Positions 15,571 to 27,302 of a stretch of 64,000 bases of DNA are shown here, one piece after another. Location of the stretch: positions 1,663,362 through 1,727,361 of the forward strand of contig NW_019091362.1 of assembly GCF_001949145.1 (NCBI RefSeq). The letters are read 5' to 3'. This stretch comes from Acanthaster planci (lineage: Eukaryota; Echinodermata; Asteroidea; Valvatida; Acanthasteridae). The notes beneath the pieces are model-generated. The model was not told the DNA's origin. It was given only the letters and a program-made list of their open reading frames with translations, and did not search any database. The first letter of the stretch is position 1; every line of letters starts with the position of its first letter. The position numbers and the translations under genes were made by a program.

Positions 15571-17859
15571 CGCAATGCCATAGGCCGCCACTTCTAATCA
15601 TTATGGGCGGCTGCTATGAGGATACAGGTATTAACATTTCCGAAACAGAAGCTGATAACAGTCGCACACTATTTAGATTGGTCCAGCGCACGAATAAACT
15701 GTACGTCTTGAGTCTCATCAGTATTTTAATTTAAGCAATGGAAAGGTCATTGAATTGTGCCCTTTCGAATCCCGCAGAATCTCAGTCATAAGTGAGTAAT
15801 CAATTTTAATCTCATTTCCGTACGTTTACTATACGAGCAAAACATGACCACACTAAGAAATTCCCTGTTTAAAATTTTAATCCAAAGTTTGGTTTTGTCA
15901 TCCCATTTTTTTTGGGGGGGGGTTGGATTAATTCCAGGTTGATTCTCCAAAATACCGTTTAATATTAACAATTTGGTCAAAATGACCCAGAAATTCATTT
16001 TAACCCCCAAGTTGGGTTGACACAACCGGGACATAGTTGCAATTTTCACCCTCACTAGGGTTTAAATTTAACCCAGGCAATTTTCATTGCACCATTCAAA
16101 CCTATCATTGTTAAAGGTCAATAAACAGATTGGGGTCTACAGCACGTATGAACGAAGCCTGTGGAATGCCTTTACCTATTAATAGCCAGATTACCGTTCA
16201 CTGTGGCTGAAAACATTGACTTGTTGCGATTTCAAACAAAAGAAGTTAATAAGAACTTGTCTCACAGTTGTACCCATTTTATCCCGGGTAAGTCAGTATT
16301 GATGTTTTGTAGCCCTACAGTTACCCCTGAGTCTGGTAAGCTACTGTTTTAGCTTTTGAACGGTATCAAGACTTGGAAATAAGACCAGGCGCAAATGCTT
16401 TAATTTAAAACCAAATTTCTTGTAATCACTATTTGCTCCCGTGACTTTTGGTACCTAAAATTACATTGTTTTTCTTCATGTCTCAGCTCCCATTTCTGTG
16501 AACTCCCAAAAATGCAAAACTAGGAAAGCGTAAATAGCTACATTTGAGGCATTAATCATGAATTTATGACGATTCATGTTTTTTATTCACGATACGCTTG
16601 ACATGGAATTATTGTTGTAGGCCTATTGGTATGCCGTTTGCAGTTCATTGGAAACGCGAGTCAATGCTTGATAGCCGCGTGTGAACTGCAGATTTTAGAG
16701 TCAATACGATCATCTTCTATGCTCAGCTGCGCTGCTTTTTAATTTTTTAGGTACAAGAAAACACTCTGCGGTGTTACCTCAGAGTTGTCGGTACAACTGG
16801 TGTGGAAAAGAGGTCACTCCTGTGGTCTAATGCGTTTAACACGACGTGCGAATGTTTACTGAGTTCTCATCTGGAAGTTTAAATTCGTCTTGTTACGCTG
16901 CATATACTAACAGGTAGTTTTGCCTCGGAGGGCCCCACATTTTCTACCAATGAAATCTGAAAGTGCAGTCATTGATTTGTGTCTCAGATTTCTGTACAAA
17001 AATGTTGATTTACTGCGGAGGTTCGAAATGGTTTTGAAATTAAATGTGCTCATTAATCGCGTGTTACTGGATTTGACTGAACAGAACATTACTTCACGAA
17101 AACTTGATGCTGACGTGAGATATTTTTTTCTCTAACAGAGTAAATTTGTGCCTGCAAAAATAAATGCGTAGAACGACAATAACTTACCATAAAAAGGCTT
17201 CTTTCTGAGTGAAAGTTCAAAGTTGAGTGCACATCACGTCTTACAATGCATTGGATAATTAGGCTGGATAACATAACTTGATTTATGGCCATATCGGTTG
17301 TGGGCCAAAATGGTATTATGCTACTCAGTGGGGATGTTGCCACATTGCGCGCGCATGAATAAGGAAAGGGTTAGGCTCTGGTAAATTTCAGCATTCATTC
17401 TTAATGACAACATGGGCTTTTTTTGGAACAACCCCGATATAGTTTACATAGTTTAAGTTATACCGAGTCTGTAACTCGAGGAAGTGTTGCGCCTAACATG
17501 TACCTACCAAGATCTATCCCTTGTTAGTCCAACAACCTGTGAACGAACCAGAAAGTTAGAAAAAAAGAGACACAAATAAGAAAAATTCATTCACTTGCCT
17601 CACTCCCGCATGGGGTTTAAAAAAGAAACCAGAAGACAAAAGACATACCTGTTTCGCTTTGTTTGAAAAAAAATATAGATATAATTCCACAAGACATGGT
17701 CCCGATATTCAATCCAGCGTAAACGAATTCCACATAAGTCGGCAAAAGTGTAAAACCACGAGTAGGGCAAGAGCTACCAATTGTCCGCTCCATGGCATCG
17801 CGGTCATATGAAACGACTGCTTGATGTTTCTTCTGGTTTTGGTAAGAATGGAAGGACAG
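15571..17859. other. Intergenic, nothing recognised
   Basis: Two AAAGGTCA (NBRE) words lie at 15742 and 16113, near chance expectation. A G run occurs near 15908. No coding signal. Confidence 0.55.
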
Positions 17860-18430
17860 GGTGGCCAGCTCTGGTCCTCGGTTCGCTCCCTGTAGACGTC
17901 ACCCGACCGGATATTCCGGCCAATACGAGCCGAGAGCAGCAGTGGCGCAGTGCCGGCGATACCATGGTCGCACTGACGTGCTAAGCGCGCGGCCGAGGCC
18001 TCGGCCAGTGTCGCAGTGTCGAGCCTTTGTGCGTCACAGTCTACGTCAAACCCCTTCGATTTTTTCCCGCCCGATAAGGTTGACTACCCGTCGTCAAGAA
18101 CGCATCTTCCTCGTCACAGTGCACGTCAGCACTGCTACTACGCTGCCGCTCGTTATCAGTCCTGACGCACGAAATAATTACCCGCCCGCCATATAAGGAA
18201 CGCACGACGTGTGCCTTAAGCACGGGGCATGATGCTAGTGACGCCGCACCAGCAAGCCGCTCACATTGCTCATCGTAATATTAATCAGGCGCAGTTAACA
18301 AGCCGGTAGTTATTAATTTCCCTCCGGGAAGAGTGATTCATGCCCCACGCTCAGCGTTAATGCATCTGTGCTGATGGTGCACTGTGCTTCGTGTGATAAT
18401 GTCATCCAGGCTGCAGGCAAACATGAATTA
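17860..18430. promoter_or_regulatory. CpG-rich patch with perfect 16-bp palindrome
   Basis: A local CpG island in AT-rich DNA, with the perfect palindrome GGCCGAGGCCTCGGCC at 17991-18006, followed to 18430 by a homeodomain-word-rich tract (TAATATTAATCA, TTATTAATTT). A 111-codon plus-strand frame here (17861-18196) resembles nothing known and is probably chance in CpG-rich DNA. A distal regulatory element is the likeliest role. Confidence 0.25.
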
Positions 18431-21400
18431 TTTATGTTGTAAAATGCTGAGTGGAAATTCCGTAGACAGTGGCTAAAATTTAGCTGGGAAGGAAGTAAGC
18501 CAAAATAGTCCGCGTGTCTTCATGTCGTTAAAAAGCACATACCTTGTGGTCTGTTTACCGAATGGAATAATTAGCCTATATCGTAGAAACCGGAACGTCA
18601 TAGGTTGATGGAAACTCCGACTTTACCCCTGAAATGTTTGCCAAGATGTATTAGTCGCTGTTTACCTAAGGAACCGGGCTTTATGTGCTTTATTGCCTGT
18701 TTCAACAATCGTGCACAGTAACAGACAAGATGGTCCTTGCCTATCTCTCTGATAAATCAGCAATGTCATTCAAGGACCCCCCTTCGTTCAGGGACGTATT
18801 CGTCACATACATGCATTATTGCCAAAAGGACATAAAGGATTGTCTCTGGCCACCATTTGTCGCGCAGCAAGGCATATTATACATTTTGCGTTCACGTGCC
18901 GCCTTTGGTAGACGCCAAGTTATTGCACCTTTTGTGGCGCTCTTCAATGCATGCCAACAGCATTGAACAGTGTCATCATATAGCTGGACACAAAATGGAT
19001 ACTGTTTACCTAAATTCATTAGTTTAAAGTATGCCATAGTGCGTTTCACCTAACGCCATTTTATGTCCATAGTAGGCAATTCTCACGGAGGCAATTCTTG
19101 CGCCCTCTGTGCGCAGATTAAGATGATTTTTGACAAGCCAAGCTTGTCCTAACATCATCTTGCAGCGCAATAAACACAGTGTCGAACTCGGTGGCTGGCC
19201 ACAAAGGGGACCTGGGGACTAACTTCCCGGTGCAATACTTGCAAGCTTCTTTGAAATATTTCGTTGGCCTACATAATTGTAGAGTTCCAGTAAAAACAAA
19301 AGGCACCTTTTTAAAACATAGTGACTGCAGAGTGCGCAGGTAAGACATGATTAGCTATTGTAGGTCGTATTTCCGCTTAAATAATGAAACGGACGTGCGA
19401 AAGAACTTTTTTTTGGGGGGGGGGAACAATGACTCAACTACAGCGGAAGGACACAGAAGGAACTGCAACTCTGGCACTTCAAAGTGTTCAATTACCGTCA
19501 CCGCCGAGTCAGACGAATAATAGAAAACATTCCCAAATGCCCCATTACTGCTTGCATCTTGGCCGGACAAGCGGGGCCAGTAATATCCTAGTAGTACTTG
19601 TACTGTTTTGCTTGCCATTAAATACAAATTATTTTTGTGACCGGGAAATAGAGAGAGAAAAATCCCCGATGTTAGACCTACTTTTGCCATTGTGAAAAAA
19701 AACTTTTAAAATTTTGATTCACTGTTCCATTATCCATGCAAAGTTTGTAATTTATTATCCGTCCAATACATCAGTTTTCAAAGATTTGGTACAAATTTGG
19801 CTAAGAGTTGCAAACAAAATGTTGACTACTACTATAGAAAGCTCAGTTCATAAGGAACAAAATGCACTATTTCATCACAGGGACTGATCATGAAGTCTCG
19901 TAAAATACGCTTTTGTACCAATGCCATAATAAAGGTGATTTGAACAAGCAAAAAATCTTGTAAACAACGGGACTATTTATTCCCAAATTAACTCCAGAAG
20001 AAAGCGCTCATTTAGGGCAATGACTACACATGAACATTTAGGGCACACGGTGTAATACAAGCAACCGTGCAAGCATTAAATTTGATGTTCTGAGATCATA
20101 TCAAGCACCGACAAATGTATGAATATTCAATTTCCCATACCTCAGTGCACAAAGTTTTAAGGATGCAGATTACCAGCGACAAATTGCGGCGGTGATCATT
20201 GGGTACAGAGGGGTTTCGTGGTTGTGAAACAGATGGTGCGTAGCAAGCGCTCGCTGGGCTCTGGCTATGGACACACTGGGTATGAAAAGCGGTAATTGGC
20301 CAGATGTTAGAGCCCAGGCAGCTCAAACTCCTGTGTCCTTCCTCTATGGTGAAATCTAGTTACACCATTGGTCCAAATAACACCTTGTGATATCCTCACT
20401 GAACTACTCAACACGTATAAAAGCATCCGGATGTTTTTCTTCTGGCGTGGAAGCAAACGAATGGATATCATTTTGGCAGACGAAAATATTTTATGGATTT
20501 CCGTATATTTTATTTACCATTTACAGAAGGGAATTATGCAGCATGTCAAAGCCAAGGATGAAGTCGGTACGATAAAAAAATACCATTTCTGTCCTGTTTT
20601 ATTTTTCTGTATACCTTTTCCGTTTTGTTTTCGTTTGCGTCGCCATAAGAGTTGGGAAATGTTGGATAATTCTTTGACCCAAACTATGAACATTCTGAAA
20701 AATTTGGTCTAGGAAAAAAAAAAGAAGATTTTGGATGTGGAGAAACAGAAACAAACACAAGTTGTTGTTTATACTGACACTGTGTGTTGTTCATATTGTT
20801 AGTATTTATGGGCTGTTGCGTTGTTGCTGTAACACTGTTACCAAAGACCACACCAGGGGGCGGATCAGGGAATTTTTCGAAGGGGGATTAGGCCCCTCAT
20901 ATTTGTTATGTAAGATAATTTTAACGGACAGGTGGACACGTAGATAATGCATTAGATCGTTACTGATATCAAAACAACTGAAAAAAATCAGAAATTCGTC
21001 GCTTGTATCACCAACTAAGGTATCATGGATAGTTGCTGCATTACGAACTGCCATATCGTGTACAAAGTCTATGGACGGATACGTCACTTCCTGGTGCACC
21101 AAAACTATGGTACACATCACTTCGTTTCCTCCATTTCTTTGCAGATCTCTCTTTCTTTGCACGCAAGCCTGCTTAATTACATTTTACTGCCCTTAAGATC
21201 AGAAGTCAATATACCATGAATTCAACCGGCATTGTCTGAATGCCGGCGGTTACTTTCTAGATTTGATAATTAGTCGCGTATACGGGTTTGCTTGTCCATG
21301 AACTTCCTTCGAAATCCATCGGCTCGGGACAAATATGAAGTAGCATAACTGGCCGAGTTCCGACTTGTCTATAACGACTTGACAAAATGCGTTCTCGCAT

Positions 21401-22235
21401 GGGTTATAATGCGCTCAGTGCAATAAATGTGCAGTTGGCAGAGGGCAATATGTAAATGAAAGGATTAGTCCTTAGTCCATCAGTTAAATGGGGATTCCTC
21501 TCAATACGTCGGGCCATTATTTGCAGATCAGGTGATGTTTAACGATCAGTATACTCAGGTCAATTATGAATTATTATAGAATGTATCAACGTGAAACATT
21601 TGATTAATTTGTTATTAACTTTGCTGTGGTACTCAACACAGAATACAAACCCTCGAGGTTTATAAGCGGTACGTGTAATCATACCGTCTAAATATCGGTG
21701 CATAACGAAGAAAAACCGCCAAATCTTGTTGGTAAGTTGGTGAATGCATCCTTGCCGCTGCTTGAAGCTACAAGCTTTTGTAGTTGCTCAGGTGCTGTGG
21801 TGTGTATCCCCAGTACCTCAAAAGCACGATCCACCGACATCTGTATCTTCTCTAACTTCATTGCGAATCACTACATGTAATAGTGCAAAGATAAATGGCG
21901 AACTTCAATTAACGTTCCTCGAGTGGACTGCACAAAATGCGATGGCGGCCTAGAATACATGCATTTAAGGATGCTCATATCAATTCTGCAATTTGAACCA
22001 ATCAGAGTGCGGGTCATAGAACTCGCTAGGGACTACCATTATGTTGGATCTACAAACCTGAAAACGATTTCTCAAAGTCGGTAGTTGGATGGTCGACCAT
22101 CCGCAAGGTGGGGACGAGGCAACTCAGGCAACCAACGTCCCCCGCGGATATATACGTATACATGTACTGTGTGAAAAAAAACCGACTCAATTATCGATTT
22201 GGTATCAAGTCTAGTAACTTTCCTGACGTAGGACC
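18431..22235. other. Intergenic, no gene recognised
   Basis: Mostly AT-rich. The tract at 21240-21640 has denser factor-type words (ATGTAAAT next to GGATTAG, CAGGTG, GATAATTAG), but nothing decisive. Confidence 0.5.
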
Positions 22236-22376
22236 TGTTTGTTTCACACAGATCTTGATCTCGATCAGTGATCCAAAAGCTGGTTTAGGCCTACTCTATG
22301 CAGTACGTGGGTGCTGGGGTCAGTGAGCCAATGTCGGATTACTGATCGCGATCCGGATCCGCGTGAAGCACACACG
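22236..22376. repeat. Inverted repeat with GATC-rich arms
   Basis: Imperfect arms of about 45-50 bp (22236-22285 and 22325-22376) share the order TTCAC, GATC, CGATCAGT, ATCC in inverted orientation around a 40-bp centre. It looks like a small foldback or MITE. Flanking target duplications are not evident. Confidence 0.45.
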
Positions 22377-25300
22377 CCCAACGTGGTGCCTGGAGTTAAC
22401 TATGCTAATGGATGGGAAAAATCCGTTGGCGTTAAATGTGTTGGGACCGCTCTCAGCCTGCTCAAACATGGACATATCTGATATCCTCAGTTGTAACACC
22501 ACACCCGCAAATTTTGTATCATAATTGATCGAGAGCTAGTCCCATAAAATCCACCATTTTCCTGTCTTAATTTTTGCTGCCAAAACAACTACGAATTCCC
22601 GAAGAAATACCCGTAACAAAAACAAGGAGCCATACAAATGACCATCGGCATTGTGTGTAAATACTGTTATGTGGGTTGCTCGTTGTGCGCCTTTTGAAGT
22701 GCTATGAGAGCCACAGAGCTGGAAGCAAGAGGTAGCCAGAAAAAAGTGCCCGTTCATTTGTTCAACGAATTAATTATTCAAACAGACACACTTTTCATTT
22801 GCACTGAAATCAGAAGAATCAGTTGTCGCTTACATTGAGCAGAATCTATGGCAAAGATGTTGTAAAACAAATATACTGACCGCTTTATCTAAGGCATTCT
22901 GTTTCCCCAATGTTTCGCCCCGGGAAGTTTAACTGCTCTATGGATCGACTCGACAGGCCAGTCTTGTTACACCACTGGAAGCAGTCAATTTTAATATAAT
23001 ACATGTATGTGCCTGGGCTACACATGACTATTCATTTCATGCGAATGTCCGTGGGGAATATATTCTTGACGTGGTACATGTTGATATGTACAGAACAAAT
23101 TGCTGTATGATGTTGACATTCGACATTTCTTTTATTTTCTCTCGTACAAACATAGGCCTATATTGTTGAATATGTTTAAGTCTATTAAAATTTATAGGAT
23201 CAAGGGGTCAAAATAATGATTGCCAATATGCAGGTTTTTCTCAAATACAGATAGGCCTAATCTAAGATGAACATTAATAGAAATGATGTATTGGTGTAGA
23301 TCGAAAATGCATTTGTGAGATGGGGCCAGAGATAAAATTAGACACCCGTGTCTAATCGCCCTCTTTTCGACAGAAGTTGCCCTGCTCAACAAAACAAAAC
23401 AAAATAAAAAATGGCACAGATGTGACATCAAAAAGAGCGTCCCATCTCGTCTGTCAAGGTGGAATTTGCGCAATATGTTTCGGTCTGGAATCTATCTCAC
23501 GACTTCTTAAAATTGCCCGGGTCCCTTCCTTTGGAAAAAAAAATAGAGAGCGGGCTGAAATGATATGAAAAGGCTTCGTGAAAAGAAAATTTCTTGACTT
23601 TCCCAAATCTGCAAAATACGTGTCAATTTAAAAGTATAAAACTTCCATTTTCTCTTACCTGGGTATTTCAAGGTGGCTTTTTACAGTTACCAGGCAGGAT
23701 GCTTCCAGAGACTTTACATATTGACTATACTAGACTACATGCAACTCCACCATCTTCCACAACTGGAAATATTTCACTATTCTTTCCTTGTTCTAATGTA
23801 TGAATCTGAAGTGATTCTCCGGCTGCCAATTCTAGTACAGGATTTTTATCTTTTCAGAGTTAGAAATTGCAATTCGCTAATTAATCGTTCATTTTTTTCC
23901 TGCAATAAAAGTCATGTCCAATAAAACTTTTCAGACAAGAGTCGATAGGACTTACATGTTCATTGCACTTAGCAGCTGCATCGAATGATATCGATTGGAT
24001 GAAAATCTTCCATGAACTTCAGTGCAGTGACTAGCAATCACATAGCGAACACGGAGCAAAACACAAGGAACTAACTCACCCGCCAGCTAGCTTTCCATTG
24101 CAAAAGCTCCAATCCTACCACCACATGAGCGAACAAGTTGAAAATAAGCAGTTTCGAAACCGATTTTGTTTATAAGGGTTGCGAGTCCTGTTAGACGAAA
24201 ACAAACAAACAAACAGCACGAACTGCGTGTCGGTACGTCATGGCTGCGTGGCCAATGAGATCAGAGTCAAGGATGCGACCAAAGATACTCGGAAATTGAG
24301 GATTGCTTCCGACAGAATTCTACATTATGCAGTAGCAGAAGCATGTCTTTGCGTAGCAGGCGCACGCGCTGTGTAAACGCAGGCTTCGAAGAATGAAAAT
24401 CATCCTTGGACTTCCTGATCCCGTAAGACATGCCATCCCGAGAGGGGGGGGGATTCTAAACAATATAAGTTCAACTTTAATGCCAATGTATTTTCAAGTG
24501 TGTGCATGTGCTGTTCCTTTATTCAGTACTGCACGGAAACATCGAGACTGTGATATTTTAGTATGTCATGTAGGAATCTGGGATTTCAAAGTTGCTTCCA
24601 ATGTCCGTGTGTGTCTGGCCAGTATGAAGGCGGTGTATTGAATGAATGAGAGGTCAACGGCTTGTCAAAGGACCAGTACCGCGAAGCATTGGAGGAAAAT
24701 CGCAGCATTTTACGAAGATGGCTGAACATCCCAATGCATTAAAATATGCATTCAGCCCAAAAACCCTTGTGCCTACTTTAATGTACTCGGCTAAAGGCGC
24801 TAAATTTCCTTTAGATGGATCAAAGAGCAATTTGCAACCGATTCTTTCATTCATTACATGCCATTCTCTCGAGGCTCTTCCCATCAAAGGGATATCCCCA
24901 AAGTATGCCCCCTGCGTAAAACGCCGGCGAAATATTCTATATAAAGTTACTCAAAAACGGTCAAATTGTTGTTTAAAACCCAATGCATTGAATAGTGGAA
25001 ACAGATGCATTAGTAATTTTCTCAGAGGTTTGTTCACCAGAAAAAAAGGAATTTATTTCGCACCTGGTTCAAGTTCTTAGTTTGGATTGATATGATTCGT
25101 TCCGACAGCTAGAAGACTGTTTTTCTAAAAACAATTGCTCCACCGTCCTTCGGATCTGTATGGCGTTACTAGTTTCAATGCATTTTAACGTACCTTGAGA
25201 CAGTCTTACCCCTTTTCCGCCTGTAAAAACTACAAAGTTTGTCCTAATTTATGCACACGGCAGACCTTAACGCCAAGGTAGCTAAAAAAGGTAGACATAT

Positions 25301-26941
25301 TTTATGTTACATTCAACTGCAATTTAATAAGCACTGTACACCGAGCCTGGGCGTGGCTCGAGCCCATGCACCCATCCCCTTACTAGCGCATTTAAACCAT
25401 TGGACCTCGGAAATTTCATAGTGGTTAGTTGCTTCGATCACCACAGCATTGGGCATACTGCATTCAGTGACTATCGGGCAAAGGTTGTGTCAGAAATTGA
25501 AATTACAGGTCGCAGATAGGAGGCCCATCCTGGCAAGCATGTTCATTTTTCCGTACAAGTTTCCGGACAGCACTGACGGTACTCATTTATCATTATACAT
25601 GTTGCCGATATGGAATATTATTCTTTTTGTCGACAGTATTAACCAGACTTGAGCACAATAAAGTTAACCGTTTAATCTCTAATGTCGTGAGAGCAGGTGG
25701 GGTCTCCATAATGAAAACGCTCTAAATACAACAATCTCAAAAATGCAGTGATCTTCTTGGAAATTTTTACAAGACATACTTTTAGCGAAGAGGAGTCAAC
25801 CTTTTTGTGTGACAGTTCTCATTTTCCCTTGTGTAGGAACTACAGATTTTCGATGCACTGCGAAACTCATTAAATTAAAATGGATAATTTGAGCCGATTT
25901 ATTTCCTTAGCATTACTGATTTCACCCCACGACATATTTTTCAGATCTTAAAAGTTACTGCATTTTGCAAAGAACGAATGTAACTTTAATTGCTGGAGGC
26001 ATTACCACTAGAATATTCATGATAATACGTTCCATCATAAGTAACATTCATCAGGAGACGTTAAGTTGTTACTTTGGCAATTTTGTTACCGAAGAAAGCT
26101 ATCCAAATATTGAAGTTAAGTTATTTTGATGTGCATGATGTATGATTCTACTAGAGGATTTTAGGGTTTATTTTTCGATCACTTTCAAAACGTTTTAGAA
26201 ACTCGTACAAAAGGCTGAATCTTATCTTTTAGACCCCCCGAATAAACATGCTTTGATCAGAAAACAATCTGAAGGCAAAAATGAGTAAAAAAGAGTTAAT
26301 TCTACGCTGACCAGTTATCTAATAGTGGAATAAGAATGGGCTAGGTCTCAGTTTTAAGGTTGTTTTTTTTTCCAAGATCTTTAAGAGTGATATCCGAAGT
26401 TCGTGGATAAAAGCAGATAAAAATACCGTTATTTAACCCTGTATAAAATTGTGCTGGGAAGGCTAACTTTGTCTACGTTCAATTACACTCAGTTTTGAAA
26501 AGCTTATTACTTTTAGACTTTAAACTGAGGCGAAAGGAGTGCCGAGCTTTGTCAGTTGAAAGAGCTCCTGTTTCAGTCAAAGGGGCACCTGTCGGAATGG
26601 GTGTCGTAGCCCGTGTGTGTCACGATTTGGCACCACACCACAAGGCGCGGTGTTGCCATCGTCGTCAAAATGGTAGAACTCCTGCAATATGTGATCGATG
26701 AGTCAGTATCTCTTTGTGTTTTTTTTATTTGGGGGAGGAGCTAATACAAAAGCGAATGCGGCTTCGGGCTTATATTCAACATGATGTTGGGGAGAAAAAA
26801 ATATGAAAAGCCTTACTAACGGTTCCGACATCCCTTTTTTTTTTAGGGTTTTGGTGCTATTTTTTGATATATTAAATATTTTAAATTAATATTCGATTAA
26901 TGTAAATCCCTCTGGGGAAAGTTTCCCTCTGCCCCCCCCCT
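22377..26941. other. Intergenic, no gene recognised
   Basis: A 144-codon plus-strand frame (24646-25080) is the longest, but it has no domain, no splice context and ordinary intergenic composition. Short CAAA runs and a G run (about 24446) are present. Confidence 0.5.
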
Positions 26942-26960
26942 CTGGATACGACACTGCCCA

Positions 26961-27166
26961 CACTCTAAAAACACTTGGGTCAGACTGACCTGGAACCTGG
27001 TTCCCATGGGGCCTGACCCCTTTCCGGGTCAAATTAAGACCCCTTTTGGGTCAAATTTAAAAGGGATCAAATATGACCCACAAGGGGTCATAATTTGACC
27101 CGGATAGGGGTCAGGCCCCATGGGATCCAGATTCCGGGGCAGTCTGACCCAGGTGTTTTTAGAGTG
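26961..27166. mobile_element. Long palindromic foldback element
   Basis: A 206-bp near-perfect palindrome with arms of about 100 bp each. It starts CACTCTAAAAACACTTGGG and ends in the complement. The arms carry repeated GGGTCA/TGACCC words. It abuts a solitary hAT-like end (26942-26956) and is followed by a TA-flanked MITE copy, so three small elements are stacked here. It is non-autonomous, with no ORF. Confidence 0.75.
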
Positions 27167-27183
27167 TAGATTCAAGTCTACGA

Positions 27184-27302
27184 TAGGCCTTTGTACTGAT
27201 GATGTCTCGCCTTGTTTGCATGTTTGCTCTCAGGAGTGCTGGTCTACGGTCCACTGAGCACCTACAGGAAATTACACCTGTAAATGAAGCGTGACGTCAT
27301 TT
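27184..27302 (+). mobile_element. Truncated MITE copy carrying a CRE
   Basis: Starts TAGGCCTTTGTACTGATGAT after a TA and shares this end and the order of later words with the intact element at 48081-48214. Its right terminal repeat is missing. A full CRE (27292-27299) lies at the position matching the CRE of the intact copy. Confidence 0.5.

Noticed and set aside
15742-16120. NBRE pair (AAAGGTCA) as NR4A autoregulatory site
   Set aside because: Two copies in 64 kb on both strands is near chance, and they are 370 bp apart.
17861-18196. 111-codon frame in the CpG-rich patch
   Set aside because: Arg/Pro-rich product typical of chance frames in CpG-rich DNA.
24646-25080. 144-codon plus-strand open frame
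   Set aside because: No recognisable domain, no splice or promoter context, and composition like its surroundings; chance is the better explanation.
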